This document shows, one piece after another, positions 28,278-36,052 of a stretch of 64,000 nucleotides of DNA. The position numbers and the translations under genes are program-made. Position 1 is the first letter of the stretch. The number at the start of each line of letters is the position of its first letter. The stretch lies in NCBI RefSeq assembly GCF_000425145.1, contig NZ_AULF01000017.1:40072-104071 (forward strand). Direction: 5' to 3'. The DNA is from Pedobacter glucosidilyticus DSM 23534. GTDB lineage: Bacteria > Bacteroidota > Bacteroidia > Sphingobacteriales > Sphingobacteriaceae. The notes under the pieces are model-generated. The model ran no database searches, was not told where the DNA came from, and worked only from the letters and a program-made list of their open reading frames with translations.

Positions 28278-28867
28278 ACAGGACGGAAGGGAAAGGGGGG
28301 ATTTGTAAACTCCATCAACGACTCGCTTGGACTGAAAATAAACACTAAACTATAGTAATTCCTTTTCTTATTCGATATTTAATATGTTATTACGCGTATG
28401 TTACAGGTTCTTTATAGGGTTTAATACATAGTTTGTACCCTGTTATGACCCTGTTAGTACCCTGTTAGCTGCGTTTTTGGATATACTTTGAAATGAGTAA
28501 AAAAAGAGTGGTTTAATCGCTTGCCTATAACCTTAAACACAAAGAGGTAGATGAGCCATTGTCAGCGAGCTGCTTGGGTGATCAGTAATAAAATATAAAA
28601 ATAGCTGGATGATTGGTCATGAAAACGGGTACATAATAGGGAATCAAATGGTTTAACAACTAAGCTGTTTGAATAAATCAAAAATTTAAAAAAACCTGCT
28701 TTGGCTTTCATAAATAATGATAATTTTACAATCGGAAGCACTTAGCCCTTTAACAAATGGGACTGAGGAAGCGAAGCTGTGGTTAATCATAAGGTTTCCA
28801 TATATAAATACAGTTATCTTCTCTTTTGTTTTGGGGACTATAAAAAAAATTATACTAACCTAAAGTA

Positions 28868-29989
28868 TTGATTCAGAGACCTCAAAAAATTCTTTTCCTC
28901 ACTCTTCGTACGTTTAGTTTAACTGGTGGCATTGAAAAAGTATGTAGAGGCATTGCTTTTACCCTCTATGGTCTACATCAGCAAAAACAATGCGCTTTTA
29001 AGATGATTTCTTTATACGATACTTCTGGTGATGAGCGCTATCTGGATACTTCCCTCTTTAAAGCTTATGGCGCATCGCCCAAAGCTGGCGCTTTTTTCAC
29101 TATGCTCCAGGCATTCAAATATGATACTTTGGTTTTAAGTCATATTAACCTGGCGCCTATCGCTTGCCTGTTTAAATTGTTAAAACCAAAGTGCCGGGTG
29201 ATTCTTTGGACGCATGGTATTGAGGTATGGCGACCTTTAAACTGGTTTAAAAGGAGGTTGTTAAATGTTGCAGATAAAATTATTGCGGTAAGTGCTTTTA
29301 CCAAAAGCGAAGTGATAAAAAGGCATGCTGTAGCTCCTGAAAAAATTAAAGTGCTTGCGAATGCACTTGACCCCTATTTTACCATTCCGGAAATTACAGC
29401 TCAACATCATCCTAGCATCCGGCATACTCACCAAATCCCAGATGAAGCTCCTTTATTTTTTGCGCTAACTCGTTTAAAGCATAGCGAGCAACAGAAAAAT
29501 TATGATCTGGTTATCCAAGCTATTGCGGCATTAAAGTCGGAAGGCTTGATTGCCTATTACATCATAGGTGGTAAATATGATGATGCCGAATACCAACGTA
29601 TACAAAGTCTAGCTATTAGCTTAAACATACCAGAACAAATTATACTTACAGGTTTTATTGCCGATGCAGCTATTGCCAACTATTACCAGGCTGCGGATGC
29701 TTTTGTTTTACCCAGCGAAAAGGAAGGCTTCGGACTGGTGTTTATTGAAGCGCAAGCTTGTGGCTTAAGGGTATTAGCAGGAAACCAAGATGGTTCTATT
29801 GATGCTGTACAAAACCCTAATGCCGGTATCTTGGTGCATCCTCGAGATGTAAAAGCCATTCAAGAAGCCTTAAAAAGTTTGTCCCAACATAAATTATCCA
29901 TACCAGAGCAAAAAGCTCTTCAGAAAGCTTGTTTGGATAAGTTTGGATATGAAAGGTTTGCGAGAGAGGTTGAGGGGTTGGTTGGTTAG
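28868..29989 (+). CDS. Glycosyltransferase family 4
   Basis: 373 residues, GT-B fold, apparently from a TTG start (28868) since no ATG precedes the conserved KILFLTLRTFSLTGGIEKV. The C-terminal donor-binding half has ALTRLKHSEQQKNYDLVIQA and the E-x7-E motif EKEGFGLVFIEAQACG. Retaining transfer from a nucleotide sugar is expected; sugar and acceptor are unknown. It is isolated from the rest of the cluster by repeats and toxin-antitoxin modules on both sides. Its last codons (GLVG-stop) are already GGTTGGTTAG, the start of a TTAGGTGG array. Confidence 0.9.
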   Translation: MIQRPQKILFLTLRTFSLTGGIEKVCRGIAFTLYGLHQQKQCAFKMISLYDTSGDERYLDTSLFKAYGASPKAGAFFTMLQAFKYDTLVLSHINLAPIACLFKLLKPKCRVILWTHGIEVWRPLNWFKRRLLNVADKIIAVSAFTKSEVIKRHAVAPEKIKVLANALDPYFTIPEITAQHHPSIRHTHQIPDEAPLFFALTRLKHSEQQKNYDLVIQAIAALKSEGLIAYYIIGGKYDDAEYQRIQSLAISLNIPEQIILTGFIADAAIANYYQAADAFVLPSEKEGFGLVFIEAQACGLRVLAGNQDGSIDAVQNPNAGILVHPRDVKAIQEALKSLSQHKLSIPEQKALQKACLDKFGYERFAREVEGLVG

Positions 29990-30231
29990 GTGATTAGTTT
30001 GTTAGGTGGTTAGTTTGTTAGGTGGTTAGTTTGTTAGGTGGTTAGTGGATGGGGTTATTTTTGAATGAGTGAGTTTTGATTTAGGGATTGGGGATTAGTT
30101 CATTAGTCATTGGTTCATTAGGAGTTAGTTCATTAGTCATTGGTTTATTAGTGGATGGGATATTTTTGATGGAGTGAGTTTTGATTTAGGGATTGGGGAT
30201 TAGTTCATTGGTTGGTTAGGAGTTAAAAATA
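29979..30231. repeat. TTAGGTGG array followed by GGATTGGGGATTAG blocks
   Basis: From the stop codon of the preceding gene, GGTTAGTTTGTTAGGT words run to about 30048. Two blocks of GATTTAGGGATTGGGGATTAG and TCATTGGTTCATTAGGAG words follow (about 30056-30130 and 30160-30225). The blocks recur at 31.2, 32.2-32.4 and 33.6 kb. Confidence 0.85.
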
Positions 30232-30381
30232 GTGTTAGCTACAAATGCAATTATCGCACTTTTACAAAACAATGAAGCACTTCATCATATTACTTCTAAA
30301 AGTACCGAAGTTTACATTTCCATCATCATTAGCGAACTAGAATTCAAGGCTTTCTCTAATATATCAGATAAGGTTAATTAA
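30232..30381 (+). pseudogene. PIN-domain (VapC-like) toxin remnant
   Basis: A GTG-started frame of 49 codons reads VLATNAIIALLQNNEAL, then VYISIIISELEFKAF, matching the first half of PIN-domain toxins (normally L-D-T-N-x-I-I-x-L-L and later I-S-x-I-x-x-E-L). The catalytic aspartate of the first motif is replaced by alanine and the C-terminal half is gone after TAA. No antitoxin is adjacent. It is best read as a decayed VapC-like gene. Confidence 0.55.
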
Positions 30382-30484
30382 GCTCATCAAAAAGCGTACA
30401 TTAATAATCGCAAAAAATCCTCAGGCAGGAAAACCAACAAACTGGTACAGTAAAATCAAATATTAACGTATACAAACAATTCAT

Positions 30485-30492
30485 TATATTTG
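30485..30492 (+). promoter_or_regulatory. -7 box of the second toxin-antitoxin module
   Basis: TATATTTG matches TAnnTTTG and lies 31 bases before the antitoxin ATG at 30524. It gives the module its own promoter. Confidence 0.55.
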
Positions 30493-30523
30493 TTATAGCA
30501 ATATTGATCTCAAAATTTTCATT

Positions 30524-30745
30524 ATGGATTTGCAAACTAGAAAAATTGAATTTGTAAAAGAGTTTCTATCTCTTCAAAATGAAGAATTGATTTCCAGTTT
30601 GGAAAACCTTTTAAAAGGAGAAAAAAAAGCTGCTCCAATGTCCTTAACAAAATTGAATAAGAGGATTAACACATCAATGACAGATTCTGAAAATGATAGC
30701 GTCATTAAGGCAGAAAATTTAATTTCTGAAATACAGAAATGGTAA
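30524..30745 (+). CDS. Antitoxin, 73 residues
   Basis: Small protein before a ParE-type toxin gene with a 7-base overlap, the typical antitoxin position. The helical N-terminus (DLQTRKIEFVKEFLSLQNEE) precedes a flexible, charged C-terminal part (NKRINTSMTDSENDSVIKAE), which may wrap the toxin. It lacks a recognisable DNA-binding motif. The form is common in Bacteroidota modules. The identification is mainly positional. Confidence 0.75.
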   Translation: MDLQTRKIEFVKEFLSLQNEELISSLENLLKGEKKAAPMSLTKLNKRINTSMTDSENDSVIKAENLISEIQKW

Positions 30746-31056
30746 AAGAAGTTTACTGGACTAATTTTGCTAAAAAAGAACTTAAAAAGATTTTCGAATA
30801 TTATAAAGAAAATGCAAACCAAGAGTTTGCGGAGACGTTAACTACCAACATTGTACAGGAAACGGTAAAGCTTAAAAAACATCCGCTTCTTGGTCAGGAA
30901 GAAGAACTTTTAACAGACCGCCCACAAGATTTCAGATATCTACTCTATAAAAATTATAAAATTATTTATTGGATAAACTCCGTTAAAAATCGAATTGAGA
31001 TTAGTGATATTTTTGACTGCAGACAAAATCCTGAAAAACTAGGGAGAAATAAATAG
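30739..31056 (+). CDS. ParE/RelE-family toxin
   Basis: 105 residues. VYWTNFAKKELKKIFEYYKE is the typical helical start, KLKKHPLLGQEEELL the middle, FRYLLYKNYKIIYWI the central strands and IEISDIFDCRQNPEKL the end; the RQNP ending is shared with the toxin at 13553-13858. The conserved arginine and tyrosines of the ParE-like fold are present, so the protein looks intact. It overlaps its antitoxin by 7 bases and is followed by repeat DNA. Confidence 0.87.
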   Translation: MVKEVYWTNFAKKELKKIFEYYKENANQEFAETLTTNIVQETVKLKKHPLLGQEEELLTDRPQDFRYLLYKNYKIIYWINSVKNRIEISDIFDCRQNPEKLGRNK

Positions 31057-31533
31057 TTAAAAATGCAGGGAAAATTACAACATCAGGGTCAAGTTGAGAG
31101 CCTCGAAACTTGTGCGTTGGTAGTAAATAGTCTTTTTAAGAATTGTCACACTGAGCGGAGTCGAAGTGGGAGTCGAAGTCTTTCGATTATTTTTGATGGA
31201 GTGAATTTTGATTTAGGGATTGGGGATTAGTTTATTAGTCATTGGTTCATTAGGAGTTAGTTCATTAGTCATTGGTTTATTAGTGGATGGCGATATTTTT
31301 TGATTGAATGAGTTTTGATTTAGGGATTGGGGATGAGTTCATTAGTTTGTTAGGGCTTAGTTGGTTAGGAGTTAGTCCATGAGTAGGGAGTCGATAGTTA
31401 ATAGTCAATGGTCTATCGTCAATGGACAATGGTTGATGGACAATGGTTGATGGGCAATGGTCGATGGACAATGGTCAATGGTGAGTAGTGAATAAAAATA
31501 TTTCTGTAAATTTGTAAGAGAAAATTGTGATAT
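31057..31533. repeat. Repeat-filled gap between two toxin-antitoxin modules
   Basis: Holds AAGAATTGTCACACTGAGCG (from about 31138) with the GGAGTCGAAGTGGGAGTCG continuation, GGATTGGGGATTAG/TCATTGGTTCATTAGG blocks (about 31207-31375), and a GATGGACAATGG array (about 31390-31480). The first unit recurs at about 32078 and 33583. No gene. Confidence 0.85.
31507..31514 (+). promoter_or_regulatory. -7 box of the YoeB-type module
   Basis: TAAATTTG fits TAnnTTTG and lies 19 bases before the antitoxin ATG at 31534, just beyond the end of the GATGGACAATGG array. Confidence 0.55.
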
Positions 31534-31737
31534 ATGGAAACTTTAATTGTACATCCTGAGAATAAAGAGCAGCTTGCAGCTATAAAAGCTTTTATGAAGG
31601 CTCTTAAAATCAGCTTTGAGAAAAAGTCGGAGGAATCACCTTATAACCCAGAATTTGTACAAAAGATATTAGCAGGAAGAGATGACATTAAAAATGGGAA
31701 GGGTGTTAAAATTAATCCTGAAGATTTGTGGAAATAA
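31534..31737 (+). CDS. DUF2683-like antitoxin
   Basis: 67 residues. The N-terminus METLIVHPENKEQLAAIKAF and the following MKALKISFEKK match a small Bacteroidota antitoxin family (DUF2683 as I recall it) that accompanies YoeB/Txe toxins. The C-terminal arm (FVQKILAGRDDIKNGKGVKI, ending DLWK) is typical of toxin-binding tails. It overlaps the toxin start by 10 bases. It appears intact even though the toxin's end is altered. Confidence 0.75.
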   Translation: METLIVHPENKEQLAAIKAFMKALKISFEKKSEESPYNPEFVQKILAGRDDIKNGKGVKINPEDLWK

Positions 31738-32009
31738 TCTTTAGTCCTAGAGCTCTAGAAGACTTAAGATATTGGAAAAAATCAGGTCATAAGTCTATCC
31801 AAAGAAAAATTCAAGAGCTTTTGTTTGCAATTCAAAAAAATCCATTTTCAGGAATAGGAAAACCAGAGCCTTTAAAACACCAGTTATCGGGTGCATGGTC
31901 AAGAAGAATCAATAAAGAACATCGTTTAGTTTATGAAGTTGGGCAATGGTCAATGGTTAATAGTCGATGGACAATGGACAATGGTCGATGGACAATGGTT
32001 AATAGTTGA
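31728..32009 (+). CDS. YoeB/Txe-type toxin with C-terminus replaced by repeat
   Basis: Apparent GTG start overlapping the antitoxin. Residues 1-71 are a normal YoeB core: IIFSPRALEDLRYWKKSG, IQRKIQELLFAIQKNPFSG and LSGAWSRRINKEHRLVYEV. YoeB proteins then finish with a short strand and the catalytic R-G-H-Y end. Here the frame instead enters the GATGGACAATGG array and encodes GQWSMVNSRWTMDNGRWTM-VNS. The histidine/tyrosine end needed for mRNA cleavage is missing, so the toxin is probably inactive or altered. It may equally be called a pseudogene. Confidence 0.75.
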   Translation: MEIIFSPRALEDLRYWKKSGHKSIQRKIQELLFAIQKNPFSGIGKPEPLKHQLSGAWSRRINKEHRLVYEVGQWSMVNSRWTMDNGRWTMVNS

Positions 32010-32556
32010 TGGTCCATGGTCGATGGTTAATGGCCAATGGTTGATGGTCTATAGTGAGTGCTAAAATTTCGTTTTTAAGAATTGTCACACTGAGCGGAGT
32101 CGAAGTGGGAGTCGAAGTCTTTCGATTATTTTTGATTGATTAGTAAATTAGTTCATTAGTCATTGGTTCATTAGTGATTAGTCATTGGTTCATTAGGAGT
32201 TAGTTTATTAGTCATTGGTTTATTAGTGGATGGAGATATTTTTTGATTGATTGATTTTTGATTTAGGGATTGGGGATTAGTTTATTAGTGGATGGGGATA
32301 TTTTTTGATTGATTGATTTTTGATTTAGGGATTGGGGATTAGTTTATTAGTCATTGGTTCATTAGGAGTTAGTTAATTAGTCATTGGTTTATTAGTGGAT
32401 GGAGATATTTTTGATGGAGTGAGTTTTGATTGAGTGATTGGGATGATAGTCGATGGACAATGGTCGATGGACAATAGTTGATGGTTAATAATCGATGGAC
32501 AATGGTCGATAGGAAATGGTTGATGGATCATATTAGATAAAACAACAGAAAAAAAC
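31938..32556. repeat. GATGGACAATGG array and GGATTGGGGATTAG blocks before wzm
   Basis: GGTCGATGGACAATGGTTAA-type words run from inside the toxin gene (about 31940) to about 32045. A CTGAGCGGAGTCGAAGTGGG unit follows (about 32078-32136), then at least three blocks of TCATTGGTTCATTAG and GGGATTGGGGATTAG (about 32140-32430), and a second GATGGACAATGG array (about 32448-32528). No gene. A clear promoter for wzm is not visible. Confidence 0.85.
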
Positions 32557-33414
32557 ATGAAGGTACAAGCCCAAGAAGAGTGGGATTTAGAAATACAACC
32601 GAAAAACAAACTTTTTGATTTACAGCTCAAAGAGGTTTGGCATTACCGCGACCTGATGTGGCTGTTTGTAAAACGTGACTTTGTGGCGCAGTTTAAGCAA
32701 ACCATCTTGGGCCCGTTATGGCATGTGATTCAGCCTGCTTTAACGACCATGATGTTTTTACTTGTTTTTGGTAAAATCGCTCGTATTCCTACAGATGGTA
32801 TTGCTCCTGCTGCTTTTTACATGGCTGGATTGACAATTTGGAATTATTTTGCAGCTTGTTTAACTGGTACTTCCGGTACCTTTACCGCCAATGCTTCTAT
32901 CTTTGGTAAAGTTTACTTCCCCAGAATTGTTATGCCTTTATCTGTCGTGATTTCTAATATGGTGAAATTTGCTATCCAATTTGCCTTATTGATAGTTGTC
33001 ATGGTTTATTACCACTTTAATGGGTATCCTATACAGTTGAGTGCAAATTTATTGTTCATACCCTTTATTGTTTTATTGATGGCGGGTATCGGTTTAGGTT
33101 TAGGCATCATCATTTCTTCGGTCACTACAAAATATCGGGATTTTGCTGTTTTGCTTTCTTTCGCAGTACAACTACTCATGTATGCTACCCCAGTGATTTA
33201 TCCCCTCTCCTATTTACAAGGTAAAAGTTTTCGTTGGCTGGTAGATATCAATCCGCTTTCTGCCGTGGTAGAGAGTTTTAAATATGTTCTTTTTTCCAAA
33301 GGTTACGTAGATCCTCTACATATTCTATACAGTATTATTTTCATGCTTCTTTCTGTTGGTATAGGCTATATCATCTTTAACAGGGTGGAGAAAAGCTTTA
33401 TGGATACGGTGTAG
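32557..33414 (+). CDS. wzm: ABC-type polysaccharide export permease (Wzm)
   Basis: 285 residues, ABC-2 family permease. A cytosolic start (LKEVWHYRDLMWLFVKRDFV) is followed by the conserved FKQTILGPLWHVIQPALTT and six membrane segments; late motifs LLMYATPVIYPLSYL and DINPLSAVVESFKYVLF are characteristic of O-antigen/teichoic-acid exporters. It would translocate a lipid-linked glycan across the inner membrane with the ATPase encoded at 33958. The two genes are normally adjacent but here are separated by 540 bases of repeats. Its stop codon merges into a TTAGGTGG array (GTGTAGGTGGTTAG). Confidence 0.93.
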   Translation: MKVQAQEEWDLEIQPKNKLFDLQLKEVWHYRDLMWLFVKRDFVAQFKQTILGPLWHVIQPALTTMMFLLVFGKIARIPTDGIAPAAFYMAGLTIWNYFAACLTGTSGTFTANASIFGKVYFPRIVMPLSVVISNMVKFAIQFALLIVVMVYYHFNGYPIQLSANLLFIPFIVLLMAGIGLGLGIIISSVTTKYRDFAVLLSFAVQLLMYATPVIYPLSYLQGKSFRWLVDINPLSAVVESFKYVLFSKGYVDPLHILYSIIFMLLSVGIGYIIFNRVEKSFMDTV

Positions 33415-33957
33415 GTGGTTAGGGATTAGTTGGTTAGTTTGTTAGGTGGTTAGGGGTTAGTTTGTTAGTTTGTTAGGTGGTTAGTTTGTTAGGTGGTTAG
33501 TTTGTTAGGTGGTTAGGGAGTCAATGGACAATGGTCGGTGGGTAATGGTTGATGGTCGATAGTGAGTGCTAAAATGTCATGATTAAGAATTGTCACACTG
33601 AGCGGAGTCGAAGTGGGAGTCGTGACCCTTTGGTTATTTTTGATTGATTGATTTTTGGTGGAGGGATTAGCTATTGGTTCATTAGTATTAGTTCATTAGT
33701 GAGTGATTATATTTTTGAAGATTGATTTTTTATTTAAAGAGAAAGTTCTTACAAATACGCATTAAAGTTTTAGTTATATCTAAAACTTACTGTATTTTTA
33801 CCTCAAATTATAGCTATAACTACAATGAATATTCTTGCTGATTTGGAAATAAGAACTAATTATTTTTCTTAATATACTGATTGCTCTTAAGAGATAGATT
33901 CATCATATCATATTTAGCCCGAACAATTTTCTTAAATTCAGCTTAATTTTTTTTTAA
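33413..33957. repeat. Repeat region between wzm and wzt
   Basis: TTAGGTGG array from the wzm stop to about 33515, a short GATGGACAATGG-like stretch (to about 33560), the GTGAGTGCTAAAAT plus CTGAGCGGAGTCGAAGTGGG unit (about 33560-33640) shared with 32055-32136, and a short GGATTAG block to about 33710. From about 33720 to 33957 the sequence is AT-rich and unique and probably holds the wzt promoter, though no clear TAnnTTTG box is seen. Confidence 0.8.
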
Positions 33958-35265
33958 ATGGGAGTAGCCATAAAAGTAGAGAACCTATCTAAACAATACC
34001 GCCTAGGTAAAATTGGTACAGGTTCTATTGCTCATGATCTTAATAAATGGTGGCATACCGTAAGAGGTAAAGAGAATCCTTACCTTAAAATTGGGGAAAC
34101 CAATGACCGCAGTACCAAAGGCAATAGCGACTATGTTTGGAGCTTAAAGGATATCAATTTTGAGATTGAGCAGGGAGATGCCGTTGGTATCATCGGTCGT
34201 AATGGTGCGGGTAAAAGTACCCTATTAAAGATCTTAAGCCGGGTAACAGGACCAACCACTGGCTCTGTAAAAGTAAAAGGCCGTATTGCTTCCTTATTGG
34301 AGGTAGGTACAGGTTTTCATCCTGAACTTTCTGGCAGGGAAAATATTTTCCTTAATGGCGCCATCTTAGGAATGCGCAAGCATGAAATACAAAGTCAGTT
34401 TGATGAAATTGTAGACTTTGCTGGTGTTGAGCGCTATATTGATACTCCAGTAAAGCGTTATTCTTCTGGTATGTATGTGAGGCTCGCTTTTGCAGTAGCA
34501 GCCCACCTACAATCTGAAATTTTAATTGTAGATGAAGTACTGGCGGTTGGCGATGCTGAGTTTCAGAAAAAGTGTTTAGGGAAAATGGGAGAAGTTAATA
34601 AAGGAGAAGGAAGAACGGTATTGTTTGTGAGCCATAATATGGCATCTATAAGAAATCTTTGTTCAAGTGGAATAATCTTACAAAATGGTATAGTGCGTTA
34701 CTCAGGTAATATTGAAAATTGCATTGAGGATTACACAAAACTTGATATAGAGAATGGTGACTACAATAGAAAGCATATTCTCATTGACGATAGTTATAGA
34801 AGATTTTTTGCTTCACTTGAAAGAAATATAGATTTTCTATCAGTAGAAATACTAAATAAATCATTAAATAATGTCCTTGCAACCAATGAAGACATCATAT
34901 TAGAAATTAAAATTAAATCAATAAAAGATATTGATGGTTGTAGAATAGCTGTTGGTGTTAATAATATTAACGATACCCCATGTGGTGTTCATTTTGGTGA
35001 GCAAAACATTAAGGTTAAAGCAAATGAAGTTCGAAAGTTAAAGATTCTATTTAAAGACCATCAACTCGCTAAAGGCAAATATTATTTCGATTTTTCTATT
35101 GGAAAAGGAAATCAAATCGAAGGATTTAAAGACTTTGATATTATTCGCAAGACTATTTTTTTTGAAATAGCTTATAGTGATATAGAGAGTAAACAAATGA
35201 TTCCTATTTGGAATAACGCATGGGGCCACATCAATTTCCAGAATATTGAAATTATTCAAAACTAA
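33958..35265 (+). CDS. wzt: ABC-type polysaccharide export ATPase with C-terminal glycan-binding domain (Wzt)
   Basis: 435 residues. The nucleotide-binding domain (1-245) has Walker A GRNGAGKST (80-88), the Q-loop region ASLLEVGTGFHPELSGREN, signature YSSGM (168-172), Walker B ILIVDE (188-193) and the H-loop FVSHNM. The extension (about 255-435) corresponds to the Wzt_C domain that reads the completed glycan in O-antigen exporters. The extension is much richer in Lys/Asn/Ile and AT than the ATPase half, suggesting it was exchanged with the sugar genes. It begins the tight operon that continues into rfbF (6-base gap). Confidence 0.93.
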   Translation: MGVAIKVENLSKQYRLGKIGTGSIAHDLNKWWHTVRGKENPYLKIGETNDRSTKGNSDYVWSLKDINFEIEQGDAVGIIGRNGAGKSTLLKILSRVTGPTTGSVKVKGRIASLLEVGTGFHPELSGRENIFLNGAILGMRKHEIQSQFDEIVDFAGVERYIDTPVKRYSSGMYVRLAFAVAAHLQSEILIVDEVLAVGDAEFQKKCLGKMGEVNKGEGRTVLFVSHNMASIRNLCSSGIILQNGIVRYSGNIENCIEDYTKLDIENGDYNRKHILIDDSYRRFFASLERNIDFLSVEILNKSLNNVLATNEDIILEIKIKSIKDIDGCRIAVGVNNINDTPCGVHFGEQNIKVKANEVRKLKILFKDHQLAKGKYYFDFSIGKGNQIEGFKDFDIIRKTIFFEIAYSDIESKQMIPIWNNAWGHINFQNIEIIQN

Positions 35266-35271
35266 AACAAA

Positions 35272-36042
35272 ATGAAAGTTGTAATTTTAGCTGGGGGTTT
35301 AGGAACAAGACTTAGTGAAGAGACATCGCTACGTCCCAAACCCATGGTAGATATAGGTGAAAAACCAATACTTTGGCATATCATGAAAATTTATTCTTCT
35401 TATGGCTTTAATGATTTTATCATTTGCCTAGGCTATAAGGGCTATATTATCAAAGAATACTTTGCAAACTATTTTCTTCACCAGTCTGATGTTACCATTG
35501 ATTTAAGAAAGAACAGTTTAGAAACTCATCAAAGTGAAGCAGAACCCTGGAAAATTACCTTGGTAGATACAGGAAAAAACAGCATGACAGGAGGCAGAAT
35601 TAAACGCATTCAAAAATACATTGGAAACGAACGTTTCTTATTGACCTATGGGGATGGTGTTGGGAATGTTAATATCAAAGAATTGGTAGCGCATCATGAA
35701 GAAAACAAAAAAATGGTTACAGTAACTGCGGTACAACCATCAGGAAGGTTTGGTGCTCTCAATTTAAATAATGAAGATACCGTCACTTCATTTTTAGAGA
35801 AACCCAAAGGTGATGGAGCATGGATAAACGGTGGCTTTTTCGTTTGTGAGTCAGCAATTTTTGATTTAATAGCGACTGATTTAACCGTTTGGGAAAAAGA
35901 ACCTATGGAGCAGATAGCAGCCAAAGGAGAGATGAATGCTTTTAAACATCATGGCTATTGGAAACCTATGGATACCCTAAGAGATAAACAAGAGTTAGAG
36001 CAAGAATGGCAAAGTAACCATGCGCCTTGGAAAATTTGGTAA
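35272..36042 (+). CDS. rfbF: Glucose-1-phosphate cytidylyltransferase
   Basis: Makes CDP-glucose from CTP and glucose-1-phosphate, the first step to CDP-3,6-dideoxyhexoses. 256 residues, the family length. The N-terminal nucleotidyltransferase motif is AGGLGTRLSEETSLRPKPMV, followed by WHIMKIYSSYG, the RfbF-typical LGYKGYIIKEYFANYF, and LTYGDGVGN for metal binding. The C-terminal EPMEQIAAKGEM and GYWKPMDTLRDK complete the family. It is followed by rfbG with a 10-base gap. Confidence 0.97.
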   Translation: MKVVILAGGLGTRLSEETSLRPKPMVDIGEKPILWHIMKIYSSYGFNDFIICLGYKGYIIKEYFANYFLHQSDVTIDLRKNSLETHQSEAEPWKITLVDTGKNSMTGGRIKRIQKYIGNERFLLTYGDGVGNVNIKELVAHHEENKKMVTVTAVQPSGRFGALNLNNEDTVTSFLEKPKGDGAWINGGFFVCESAIFDLIATDLTVWEKEPMEQIAAKGEMNAFKHHGYWKPMDTLRDKQELEQEWQSNHAPWKIW

Positions 36043-36052
36043 ATTTTTATTG

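Larger units (their letters stand above)
25402..28867. repeat. 3.5-kb gene-poor repeat region inside the exopolysaccharide locus
   Basis: Filled with interspersed repeats. GGTGGAAA words lie at 25402-25425. CTCGTTTGCAACGAGGTCTTAAC units lie at about 25435 and 26501. TTTTAACCACTGAG units occur near 25506, 25662, 26571, 26831 and 27423, with GCGAGGAACGTGGC units at about 25580-26000 and 26635-26810. An AAAGTA hairpin element (reverse) lies at about 26130-26300 and another at about 28050-28200. A TTAGGTGG array sits at about 27311-27394 with a CCCGAGCTATCGGGA hairpin. The 128-bp tandem array and a gene fragment are listed separately. I see no intact gene; 28280-28860 is non-repetitive and without a supported gene. 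Confidence 0.85.

Noticed and set aside
31280..31471. Minus-strand frame with SIDHCPSTIVHQPLSIDD
   Set aside because: Translation of the GATGGACAATGG minisatellite; periodic and without gene context.
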